A stretch of 64,000 bases of DNA from Streptomyces atroolivaceus. GTDB lineage: Bacteria > Actinomycetota > Actinomycetes > Streptomycetales > Streptomycetaceae. Position 1 is the first letter of the stretch. Every line of letters begins with the position of its first letter. This document shows, in pieces, positions 25,495-33,759 of the stretch. The DNA is taken from contig NZ_JNXG01000014.1 of assembly GCF_000717025.1 (NCBI RefSeq), positions 62,001 through 126,000 of the forward strand. The letters run 5' to 3'. Both the position numbers and the translations under genes were made by a program. Below the pieces are notes generated by a model. That model saw nothing but the letters and a program-made list of their open reading frames with translations. It did no database searches and was not told where the DNA came from.

Positions 25495-27478
25495 CCTGCG
25501 GGTCTCCCCGTTCACGGGCTGCACACGCGAGTATTGGGAAGCCCACGCGGACAGGCTGCTGGACGGTCTGCTGCCACACGCCACACCGGGTCTCGCGCAG
25601 TACCGGCTTCCCGGCCGCACAGGAATAGCCGGCGCCTGGTCCGACGGTCTGGAAGGGTACGCGCGCTCGTTCCTGCTGGCCTCCTTCCGCATAGCGGGCG
25701 CTCAGGGCCGTGACGCGCCGGAGCGAACCGTCATCAGTGATCTCATCACCCGTTACGCGAACGGCCTCGCCGCGGGTACCGATCCCCGCCACCCGGAGCA
25801 CTGGCCACGGATCACCGACCGCTCTCAGCCCATGGTGGAGGCCGCGTCCATCGCTGTCGCGCTGCACGAGACACGCCCCTGGCTCTGGGACCACCTGGCG
25901 GAGACCGTGAGGCAGCGGGTCGCGGCGTGGCTGGGGGGTTTCGTGGGGGCGCGGGCCAACGACTCGAACTGGCGCCTCTTCCAGGTGATCACCGAGGAGT
26001 TCCTGGCCTCGATCGGCGCCCCCTACCGGCAGAGCGAGATCGACGCCGGCCTCGCGCGGCTGGACGACTGGTACTGCGGCGACGGCTGGTACACCGATGG
26101 CGACGGCCGCAAGTTCGACTACTACAACGCCCTCGCACTTCATCTCTACCCCGTGCTCTGGGAACGCATCGCGGGAGACCGCGCGGACGCCGCACTGGTC
26201 GCCTCCCACCGGGCCCGGTTGCGCGTCTTCCTCGAAACCCACCAGTACTTCTTCGGTTCCGACGGCGCGCCTGTCCACCAAGGACGGTCGCTCACCTATC
26301 GCTATGCCACCGCGGCCCCGCTGTGGGCCGGAGAGCTGGCGGGCGCCTCCCCCCTGCCGCCCGGCCGCACCCGCCGTCTCGCCTCCGGAGCGCTGAAACA
26401 CTTCGCCGACCGTGGCGTTCCGGGCGACGACGGCGTGTTGAGTCTGGGGTGGTACCGGCCCTTCCTTCCCGTCACCCAGGCCTACTCCGGGCCGGCCTCT
26501 CCCTACTGGGCGAGCAAGGCGTTCCTCGGCCTCCTGCTGCCTCCGGAGCATCCGGCCTGGACCGCACCGGAGGAGCCGTCCCCTGTAGACGTCGCGGACC
26601 AGTATCTCGCCCTGCCCGCACCGGGTTGGCTCATCCACTCGACCACCGACGACGGGATCGTTCGCCTCGTCAACCATGGCAGTGACCGGCTGCCTCCTTC
26701 ACCGGCGCCGTCCCACCACAGTCCGCACTACAGCCGGTTCGCCTACTCCAGTGCCACGGCGCCGGAAACCCCACCGGAGGGTGAGCCCGATGCTCCGGAC
26801 AACCACATCGCGCTGATCGAGCCGGCCGGTCCGGCGACCGTCAGGGGCCGGATCCACCCCCTGCACGCCCGTGGTCACCATGCCGCGTCATGGCATGCCC
26901 CCTCGACGGAAGAGGGCGAGGGGCCGTCGGTCATCGCCACGGCCAGCGTCGTGCACGGCCCGTGGGAAGTGCGGGTGCACCGCGTCCAGGGGCCGGCCGG
27001 AGCATCCGTACGAGAAGGTGGCTGGGCAGTGGCCTGCGACGAGGCTCCCCCGGTCGAGGTGACCGGGCCGGGCCTGGCGCTGGCCCGCAGGGCGGACGGG
27101 CTGACCACCGCACTCGTCGGCCTGCTCGGATGGGACGAGAACGGGCATGTGCCGGCCGGGGAGGTGGACCAGGCACGTGACCGGAACGCCGTGGGCGTCT
27201 TCTCGGCCACGCCTTTGCTGCGTCTTTCCCGCCACCCCGGTGGATCACGCCTGCTGGCCACACTCGTTGTGCTCACGGCCGATCCGGAACTGCGCGACGC
27301 CGTATCCGAACTTTCGCGCCTCGCCTACGCCCGCCCGACGCCGGATGGAGCGATCGAGGTCGGCTTCCCCGACGGCGCAGGCGCCCACATGGCAAGTGAC
27401 CTGTTCACCATCCCTCCGGCTTCCTCGGATGGAGCGGCACACCACGCACCGAGCGGTGTGACGTCACGGACGACATGA
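25445..27478 (+). CDS. DUF2264 protein, predicted carbohydrate-active enzyme
   Basis: 677 aa. ATG at 25445 with GGAGG upstream, lying inside the 3' end of the LacI gene (50-nt overlap), so translation is probably coupled. The N-terminal ~400 residues match DUF2264, a predicted alpha/alpha barrel (GAWSDGLEGYARSFLLASFRIAG; ANDSNWRLFQVITEEFLASIG; GDGWYTDGDGRKFDYYNALALHLYPVLW; aromatic and acidic residues typical of oligosaccharide clefts). The C-terminal ~270 residues look like a beta-sandwich. There is no signal peptide, so it acts in the cytoplasm. No recognised unsaturated rhamnogalacturonyl hydrolase (GH105/GH88) is present in the window, and this protein is a candidate for that missing step. 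This is inference. Confidence 0.75.
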   Translation: MTAPQRRTDPPSLPLPDLRVSPFTGCTREYWEAHADRLLDGLLPHATPGLAQYRLPGRTGIAGAWSDGLEGYARSFLLASFRIAGAQGRDAPERTVISDLITRYANGLAAGTDPRHPEHWPRITDRSQPMVEAASIAVALHETRPWLWDHLAETVRQRVAAWLGGFVGARANDSNWRLFQVITEEFLASIGAPYRQSEIDAGLARLDDWYCGDGWYTDGDGRKFDYYNALALHLYPVLWERIAGDRADAALVASHRARLRVFLETHQYFFGSDGAPVHQGRSLTYRYATAAPLWAGELAGASPLPPGRTRRLASGALKHFADRGVPGDDGVLSLGWYRPFLPVTQAYSGPASPYWASKAFLGLLLPPEHPAWTAPEEPSPVDVADQYLALPAPGWLIHSTTDDGIVRLVNHGSDRLPPSPAPSHHSPHYSRFAYSSATAPETPPEGEPDAPDNHIALIEPAGPATVRGRIHPLHARGHHAASWHAPSTEEGEGPSVIATASVVHGPWEVRVHRVQGPAGASVREGGWAVACDEAPPVEVTGPGLALARRADGLTTALVGLLGWDENGHVPAGEVDQARDRNAVGVFSATPLLRLSRHPGGSRLLATLVVLTADPELRDAVSELSRLAYARPTPDGAIEVGFPDGAGAHMASDLFTIPPASSDGAAHHAPSGVTSRTT

Positions 27479-27513
27479 GCGCGAGGCGCAGAGAAGTCAT
27501 CGCGATACCAGTC

Positions 27514-27560
27514 ATTAATTATGAATACATCTTGACACCCCGCAAGGGCGCGCTGACGAT
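27514..27560 (+). promoter_or_regulatory. Shared operator/promoter module, copy 2
   Basis: Palindrome ATTAATTATGAAT (27514-27526), ACATC, -35 TTGACA (27532-27537), 17-nt spacer, -10 GACGAT (27555-27560). It now points at a broken dehydrogenase gene and, beyond it, the acetyltransferase-like fusion gene at 28215. Confidence 0.72.
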
Positions 27561-27745
27561 TGACGCAGTTCGTCGAGCCGCTCGCGCACGTACCGCCCTG
27601 CCTTATCAGCGTTGCCTGCCCATCTCGCCGCGCTGCAATGTGCGGTGGCGGAAGCGACCGGGCCCGGCACGTTCCCCACCGACTCGAAGGGTTGACCGTC
27701 TTGTCCGGACCACCGTCCGGTGTCGGGTTTCGGGCACTGTTCGCC

Positions 27746-28110
27746 ATGAGTGCCGTGCCCCTGCCTCACGCCTTCCCGACCCATGTGATGGACCGACTGC
27801 GGGACATCGTGAACATCGGCCCCTGCCTGATGGCCGCGGAATTCCACAGACCTCGGGTGCGGGAGGCCCTGGCCCAGACCGAGATCCTCATAGCCGCGGT
27901 CCTCGACGTGACCGATCCTGAACCACTGCCCGCCGACTCCCCGCTCCTCGACCTCCCGGACGTGTATCTCACCCCGCACATCGCAGGAGCTCCCGAGGCA
28001 ATGAGACCGCGCGCATGGGTCTCGTTGTGGTCGAGGAATTGAAGCGTCCGCGCGCGGGCATTCCACTGTCGTACACCGTCGACCGCGCAGGCCTCGAGCA
28101 TGCTCCATGA
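27746..28110 (+). pseudogene. Broken 2-hydroxyacid dehydrogenase
   Basis: Starts like this dehydrogenase family (RALFAMSAVPLPHAFPTHVMDRLRDI ... REALAQTEILIAA) and then jumps straight to the C-terminal part (VLDVTDPEPLPADSPLLDLPDVYLTPHIAG). The whole NAD-binding domain, roughly 190 residues, is missing. After IAGAPEAM a one-base frame change is needed to read the natural ending GLVVVEELKRPRAGIPLSYTVDRAGLEHAP, which stops at 28110. It is related to but not a copy of the gene at 19642. It is the first gene after promoter copy 2. Confidence 0.75.
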
Positions 28111-28214
28111 GCATTCGCTGACGATGGTCGAACTCAGATGACCGCAGATCAGCCTATTTCCCCCGGAACCCACGCCGCTACTGCAGCGCGTCCTCACGAC
28201 TTGGAACGGACGGC

Positions 28215-29915
28215 ATGAACGAAGCCACTGGTGAAGGCCTGCCGGGCCCCCATTTGTTCGACTACTCGCCCTGGAACTACTGGACCGACGCCGACGACGA
28301 CGATCGCAACCGGCAGCAACAGATCCAGCTCGCCCTGCAGAAGGACAACGACTGCCACCGGTTCGGCGAGGACTGCTTCGTCTCCCGACTGGCCGCAGTG
28401 CAGAACGAGCGCCTGGTGCTCGGACCGCGCAGCTACGTCGCCGCCGGTGCCTATCTGACGGGCACCCTGGAGGCAGGACGGGACTGCACGATCAACGCCT
28501 ACACGGTGGTGCGCGGCACCATCGAACTCGGCGACGCCGTCCGCATCGGAGCTCACACCTCCCTCCTCGCCTTCAACCACGGTTTCGACGACCTGGACAC
28601 AGAGGTCTTCCGTCAGCCGCTGACCTCACAGGGCATACGCGTCGGCAACGACGTGTGGATCGGCTCCCACGTCGTCGTCCTGGACGGGATCACCATCGGG
28701 GACGGAGCCGTGATCGGTGCCGGCAGCGTGGTGACCAAGGACGTACCGGCGGCCGCCGTAGTCGGCGGCAACCCCGCCCGCGTCCTTCGCCGGCGTGGTG
28801 CCGGCCGTTCTGAACCGGCGACGGACGGCACAGACCTGGTCGGCGCGGTGGCCGCGTTCGCCGACACAGCACGCGCTCAAGCCGAGGACGTCCTCGCCCG
28901 GTGCTTCGCACCCGATGGGGAGGACGGACTGTTCCTGGACGCACCAGGCGGCGAACCCACCGTTCGGGCCCAGTGCGACGCGATCGAGATCGCGGACCTC
29001 CTGCTGGGGCACGCCCCCGGTCTCCTTTCCGCCGACAGGCAACGCGAGCGACTGCAGTCGTGGCAGGACCGGGACACCGGACTCGTCAGCCCGCTGGGCC
29101 ACGGAAGCTCCCCCCTCCCTTACGGCGGAGCACCCTTCAGCGATGAGACGAGCTACCACATCCTGTGCGTGGGCTACGCTCTGGACCTGCTCGGCAGCAC
29201 TTTGCCGCACCCGCTCCGCAACGTCGACACGATGAGCGCTGCCGACGTCACCGCCGCACTCGGCGCCCTCCCCTGGCATGAGGAGCCCTGGCACTCCGGC
29301 GCCTGGGTCGACACACTGGGCACCGCGTTCCTGTGGAACCGACGCCATGGTCTGACCGGGCAGAGCGGGGCTGTGGAAGCGCTGCTGGGCTGGCTGCTCA
29401 CCCACGCCGACCCCCGCACCGGCCTCTGGGGCAGGGAGAGCGCGGTCGACGGCCTCCTCCTCCCCGTCAACGGCTTCTACCGCGCCAGCCGCGGCACGTT
29501 CGCCCAGTTCGGCCTCCCTGTGCCCTACCCTGAGCGAGTCATCGACACCGTCCTCGAACACGCGCGCGACATCCGCTACACGCGGCCCGAACGGCAGACG
29601 GCCTGCAACATCCTCGACATCGCCCATCCGTTGTGGCTCACGCGCACGACCGGCCACCGCACGGAAGAGACCGTGACCCTGGCCAGGCGCCTGCTGACCG
29701 ACGCACTCGGTCGCTGGGTCGATGGGCAGGGCTTCGCTTTCAGAGCACAGCACCCGTCGACCAGAAGTGCCCGGGAGACACAGCCCGGCCTGCAAGGCAC
29801 CGAGATGTGGCTGGCGATCATCTGGTACCTGTCCGATCTCGCGGGCATCTCCGACGCCCTGGGATACCGGCCCCGCGGAGTGCACCGGCCCGAACCGGCC
29901 GCCCTCCTGAACTGA
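28215..29915 (+). CDS. Hexapeptide-repeat acyltransferase fused to an alpha-toroid-like domain
   Basis: 566 aa starting at ATG with GGAACGG upstream. Residues ~55-175 form a left-handed beta-helix of hexapeptide repeats (LVLGPRSYVAAGAYLTGTLE; GNDVWIGSHVVVLDGITIGDGAVIGAGSVVTKDVPAAAVVGGNPARVLRRRG), as in sugar O-acetyltransferases. The catalytic-type His is in LLAFNHGF. Residues ~195-560 are a separate helical domain with repeated W/Y/H-rich segments (DETSYHILCVGYALDLLG; SGAWVDTLGTAFLWNRRHG; QTACNILDIAHPLWLT) resembling alpha/alpha toroids. No signal peptide. Acyl transfer to a sugar is likely; the second domain might bind or hydrolyse the glycan. It is placed under shared promoter copy 2. Confidence 0.75.
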   Translation: MNEATGEGLPGPHLFDYSPWNYWTDADDDDRNRQQQIQLALQKDNDCHRFGEDCFVSRLAAVQNERLVLGPRSYVAAGAYLTGTLEAGRDCTINAYTVVRGTIELGDAVRIGAHTSLLAFNHGFDDLDTEVFRQPLTSQGIRVGNDVWIGSHVVVLDGITIGDGAVIGAGSVVTKDVPAAAVVGGNPARVLRRRGAGRSEPATDGTDLVGAVAAFADTARAQAEDVLARCFAPDGEDGLFLDAPGGEPTVRAQCDAIEIADLLLGHAPGLLSADRQRERLQSWQDRDTGLVSPLGHGSSPLPYGGAPFSDETSYHILCVGYALDLLGSTLPHPLRNVDTMSAADVTAALGALPWHEEPWHSGAWVDTLGTAFLWNRRHGLTGQSGAVEALLGWLLTHADPRTGLWGRESAVDGLLLPVNGFYRASRGTFAQFGLPVPYPERVIDTVLEHARDIRYTRPERQTACNILDIAHPLWLTRTTGHRTEETVTLARRLLTDALGRWVDGQGFAFRAQHPSTRSARETQPGLQGTEMWLAIIWYLSDLAGISDALGYRPRGVHRPEPAALLN

Positions 29916-29997
29916 GTCTCCGCCCCCACCCTGAGCCCGGGTGCCGCGCCCTGGGCGAGTCAGTTGCACCCCCGTCCCGTACACAGACGCTCGGCAA

Positions 29998-30035
29998 CGG
30001 CAATGTCTCGCCCTGGGCAGGGCGAGGCATTGCCG
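29998..30035. terminator. Bidirectional terminator hairpin
   Basis: 17-bp stem CGGCAATGTCTCGCCCT / AGGGCGAGGCATTGCCG with one G-T pair and a 4-nt loop, between convergent genes ending at 29915 (+) and 30056 (-). Confidence 0.82.
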
Positions 30036-30055
30036 TAGGAGTCCGGGTTCCGCTG

Positions 30056-31696
30056 CTACGAACGCGCGAGCGAGAGGCCGTCCACCGACAGGGTTCCACC
30101 TGCTGCTGCCGCCGCTTCAACCGTGATCGTGACGCTTCCAGGCCGCAGTTCGATGGGCTCCGACGCGATCTTCGTCCAGCTGGAACCGACGGCCAGGAGG
30201 TCGAGCACCGTCTCCTCTCCGCGTGCGTCCGTGATGCGGACACGGGCCGTGTCAAGGCCTGGTGTCGTCTTCGCGGACAGGGACAGTGTGTAGGCACCGC
30301 CTGGGATCGAGTCCTGCTGGAAGACGCCGCCGACGAACCCTGCCGGATTGCCGAGCTTCAGAGCGTGACGGGTGCCGTTGCCGGCCGGCGTCGGATTGGA
30401 GACGAACCGCGTCGACGGTGAGTCGTCACCGACGGCTGTGGTCCATCCGGTGACAGTCGTCACCGGTACGCGGTCCGCCTCGAAGTCGGGGTTGAGAACG
30501 AAGTTGTTGTCCCTGCCCACAGCCCAGCGACCGGTCCTGGCATCGAGTCGCCAGGAGCTGAGCGAGTTGAACACCGGCGCATCGTCGTCGAACGAGAGCG
30601 GGACCCACTGGTTGTAGCCCGTTCCGTTCCACGCGAACTCGGACCATCGGTCGCCCGCGTAGATCACCGTATCGGTCTTCCTCCCGTGCACAGTGACGAA
30701 GAACCCGGACTGGGTGACGTGGCTGTAGTCCGCCTCCGTGCCGGCCATGACGGTCTCCGGACCGTACGGCCCCTGCGGATCGTCTCCGGCGGATTTGATG
30801 ACGTGCGTGGCCGAGGAGTTCCATCCGTGCAGGTCGGAACTGGCGATGTAGTAGTGCCCGTTGGCCTTGAACATCGCGTTGCCCTCACGGCAGGCCGCAT
30901 TGTAGGACACCTCGACAGCGGGTTCGACGCTCAGCGAGTCGGAAGGATCGATGCGTGCGACATAGGTGTGGTTGCGGCCGCTCTGGTTGGAGAAGACGAG
31001 GTAGTCGGTGCCGTCGTCGTCGGTGAACACGGTCTGGTCGCCCGTGCCCTGGTAGAGCACTCCCGGAATCTGCGTCTGCAGATCGGCGTACGAGAAGTCT
31101 CCCGTCGGGGAATCGCTCTCGAGGAAGAGAACCCCACCGTTCGTCTTGCCGTTCGTGTCGAAGGTGGTGGACATCTGCGTCATGAGCACGTACTTGTGCG
31201 TGACCTCGTTGTACACCACCCCCATACGGCCGACCCAGCCCGCGTCGTCGAGGGAGGCCATCCGGGAGAAGGCGTCCCCGCTGACGTCCTTGGACGGCGG
31301 AATGGCGAGCGGCGTCGACCGGTCGGCGACCTCGTTCTCGAAGTCCCAGTTCACCAGGTCCTTCGACGAGTACACCCTGATGGATGCGAATGTCGCCCGC
31401 GGGTGCTTGCGCGTCGGAGACACCGCGTAGAGGTCGGCCTCCGCGTAGTGCACTCCGTACCAGTAGTAAGTGTCCCCGAACTTGAAAACCCCGCCCCCCT
31501 GCGAAGCGATCAGGTTGCCATCGGTGTCCTTCCAGAAGGAGTCGTTCTGAATGGTCTGCGCACGGGGCAGTGGCCCCGGGGCGCCGACGGCCGCCGGGGC
31601 GGCCGACGCCGGATCCGCAGGTGCTGCCCCGACAAGGGCCGTCGCTGCGATCGCCATGCCGCATAACACGTGACCGAGTTTTCGGATGAGCTGCAT
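30056..31696 (-). CDS. Secreted GH43-family glycoside hydrolase with C-terminal CBM-like domain
   Basis: 546 aa with a Sec signal (residues 1-32, cut near ASAAPA). The propeller domain (about 45-390) opens NDSFWKDTDGNLIASQGGGVFKFGDTYYWYGVHY and resembles GH43 enzymes close to the exo-beta-1,3-galactanase group, which can lack the usual catalytic Asp base. A C-terminal beta-sandwich (about 395-546; FVLNPDFEADRVPVTTVTGWT) looks like a carbohydrate-binding module. It is separated by 219 nt from the upstream permease gene on the same strand, so it may have its own promoter. It probably trims arabinogalactan or galactan outside the cell, feeding the GH35-importer operon. Confidence 0.82.
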   Translation of the reverse strand: MQLIRKLGHVLCGMAIAATALVGAAPADPASAAPAAVGAPGPLPRAQTIQNDSFWKDTDGNLIASQGGGVFKFGDTYYWYGVHYAEADLYAVSPTRKHPRATFASIRVYSSKDLVNWDFENEVADRSTPLAIPPSKDVSGDAFSRMASLDDAGWVGRMGVVYNEVTHKYVLMTQMSTTFDTNGKTNGGVLFLESDSPTGDFSYADLQTQIPGVLYQGTGDQTVFTDDDGTDYLVFSNQSGRNHTYVARIDPSDSLSVEPAVEVSYNAACREGNAMFKANGHYYIASSDLHGWNSSATHVIKSAGDDPQGPYGPETVMAGTEADYSHVTQSGFFVTVHGRKTDTVIYAGDRWSEFAWNGTGYNQWVPLSFDDDAPVFNSLSSWRLDARTGRWAVGRDNNFVLNPDFEADRVPVTTVTGWTTAVGDDSPSTRFVSNPTPAGNGTRHALKLGNPAGFVGGVFQQDSIPGGAYTLSLSAKTTPGLDTARVRITDARGEETVLDLLAVGSSWTKIASEPIELRPGSVTITVEAAAAAGGTLSVDGLSLARS

Positions 31697-31915
31697 TGAT
31701 TCCGTCCTTTGTCTGGACGCCTTCGTCTGTCGAAAGCCGATTCCGATGCGGGGTCCTTGCTTGTGCGCTGTTCTTCACTCCCGGCCGGGGGCGTTCGTCG
31801 GGCCGGCTCCGGAAGTCGGAGTTCATCAGCCGTTCCGGCGCGCGCTCTCCGCGCCGACGACCGTCACCGGGCGCGCGGGCGGCCACTCCGGTGAGGCCGG
31901 GGGGAGAACACAAGG

Positions 31916-32794
31916 TCAGCTCTTGACTGCTCCAGCCGTGAGGCCTTCCAGGAGCTGCTTACGCAGGAGGAAGAAGACCAACAGGCTCGGGACGGCCGCG
32001 AGTACGGATCCGGCCAGGACCAGGTCGTACTGTCGGTTGGTCGCACCGAAGAGGGCCTGGATACCCAGCGGGAGGGTGTAGTCACCCGGGTCACTCACCA
32101 CGATGAGCGGCCAGATAAGACTGTTGAAGCTGTTCAGGAACGACCACACGCCGAGGGCGCCCAGGGCCGGCCGCAGCAGGGGCAGGACGACGCGCCGGAA
32201 GAGGCCGAACTCGGTGCAGCCGTCCACGCGGGCAGCATCCAACAGGGCGTCAGGAATCGACTGTTCGGCGAACTGCCGCATCATGAAGATACCGAACGCG
32301 GGCGCCACCCACGGCACGACCAGTGCGAAGTAGGGCGTCGTCAGGTGGGCCTTGGCCAGCATGACGAACAGCGGGACGACGATCACGGCGAAGGGCACAG
32401 CCAACGAGCTGAACATGACGTTGAACAGGACGTTCTTGCCGCGGAAGCGGTATTTGGCGAACGCGAACCCGGCCAGCGCGCACAGCAGCACGGCAGCGAC
32501 GGTGGAGATGACGGCGACCACCGTGCTGATCAGCAGCCAGCTCCAGAACGGGTTCTCGTCGAGAAGTCCTCGGTAGTTGTCGAGGGTGGCCGGTGAGGGC
32601 AACAGCTTGGGCGGGTAGCCGAAGATGTCACCGCGGGACTTGAAGGAGGACGACAGGGCCCACAGCAGCGGCAGGGCGAACACCAGCAGCAAGGCGATCA
32701 GGAACGTGTAGAGCAGGGCCCGGCTCACCCTGCGGCGACCCCGGCGGGCCCCCGGAGTGAGCCGCGCGGTGGACTCGAACTCACCTGTTGTCAT
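31916..32794 (-). CDS. Sugar ABC transporter permease, MalG-like (CUT1)
   Basis: 292 aa. Six membrane helices (first ALLYTFLIALLLVFALPLLWALSSSFKS) and an EAA loop (LLDAARVDGCTEFGLFRRVVLPLLRPALG). Its start overlaps the stop of the partner permease by 4 nt. It is the last importer gene of the operon beginning with GH35. No ATPase is encoded, which fits a shared MsiK-type partner. Confidence 0.92.
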   Translation of the reverse strand: MTTGEFESTARLTPGARRGRRRVSRALLYTFLIALLLVFALPLLWALSSSFKSRGDIFGYPPKLLPSPATLDNYRGLLDENPFWSWLLISTVVAVISTVAAVLLCALAGFAFAKYRFRGKNVLFNVMFSSLAVPFAVIVVPLFVMLAKAHLTTPYFALVVPWVAPAFGIFMMRQFAEQSIPDALLDAARVDGCTEFGLFRRVVLPLLRPALGALGVWSFLNSFNSLIWPLIVVSDPGDYTLPLGIQALFGATNRQYDLVLAGSVLAAVPSLLVFFLLRKQLLEGLTAGAVKS

Positions 32795-33759
32795 CGGTCA
32801 TCCCTCCCGACCCCGAGCACCCGCATGGCCAGCTGGCCGAGGGCGAAGACGGCGACGAAGAGCAGCACGCCGGCCGCCGCCGCGTAGCCGAGCTGCTGGC
32901 GCTGGAATCCGGCGCGGAAGATGAACTGGGCGACGGAGAGAGTGGATTCCCCCGGGCCTCCCTGGGTGAGCAGGTACGGCTCTTCGAAGATCTGCACGGA
33001 GCTGACCAGTACCGTCACCGCGACGAACGCGGTCACGGGACGCAGGCAGGGCAGGGTGACGTTGCGGAAGCGGCTGATCGGTCCGGCGCCGTCGATGTCC
33101 GCGGCCTCATACAGCTCCTTCGGGACGTTCTGCAGTCCGGCCAGGAAGAAGATGGTGAGGTAGCCGGTCCAGCGCCACAGCACGAGGATCACCACGGTCA
33201 CCCGCGCCCAGCCCGGCGAGCCCAGCCAGTCGATTCCACCGAACCCGAACACGGCGTGCCCCACCGCGTTCAGAAGACCGAACTCGTTGTCGAAGAAGAG
33301 CCCGAAGACCAGGGTGATGACGATCGGGGAGATCACCACGGGCATGAAGTAGGCCAGCCGGAACAGGTCCCGGCCGCGCAGGCCGCGGGCGTTCAGCGCC
33401 TGGGCGATGAGAAGGGCTGCGGGCATCACGACGGCCATGGTGAAGACGACGTACAGGCCGGTGTTGCTGACGGCGGTCCAGAAGCTGTGATCACCCAGCA
33501 GATCCTGATAGTTACGCAGGCCCACCCACTTCGGTGTGCCCAGGCCCGCCCACTCGGTACAGCTGAGATAGAGGCCGACCAGGATCGGAACGAGAAGGAA
33601 CAACCCGTAGAGCAGGTAGAAGGGCGAGATGAACAGGTAGGGCGCCACGGCACGCTGTCGACGCATCCACCAGGAGGTTCGGGGTGAGGCGGCCTTGGCC
33701 GGGGCATGGGCGGGGAGGGATGCCCGGACGGGTGCGCGGGTCGGCGGGGGTGCTGTCAT
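32791..33759 (-). CDS. Sugar ABC transporter permease, MalF-like (CUT1)
   Basis: 322 aa. A basic, proline-rich cytoplasmic N-terminus (about 30 residues) precedes six helices (APYLFISPFYLLYGLFLLVPILVGLYLS) and the EAA loop YEAADIDGAGPISRFRNVTLPCLRPV. It overlaps both neighbours by 4 nt, so SBP, this permease and the next are translated as a coupled unit. Ligand is probably a galactose-containing oligosaccharide, judged from the GH35 gene in front. Confidence 0.92.
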   Translation of the reverse strand: MTAPPPTRAPVRASLPAHAPAKAASPRTSWWMRRQRAVAPYLFISPFYLLYGLFLLVPILVGLYLSCTEWAGLGTPKWVGLRNYQDLLGDHSFWTAVSNTGLYVVFTMAVVMPAALLIAQALNARGLRGRDLFRLAYFMPVVISPIVITLVFGLFFDNEFGLLNAVGHAVFGFGGIDWLGSPGWARVTVVILVLWRWTGYLTIFFLAGLQNVPKELYEAADIDGAGPISRFRNVTLPCLRPVTAFVAVTVLVSSVQIFEEPYLLTQGGPGESTLSVAQFIFRAGFQRQQLGYAAAAGVLLFVAVFALGQLAMRVLGVGRDDR

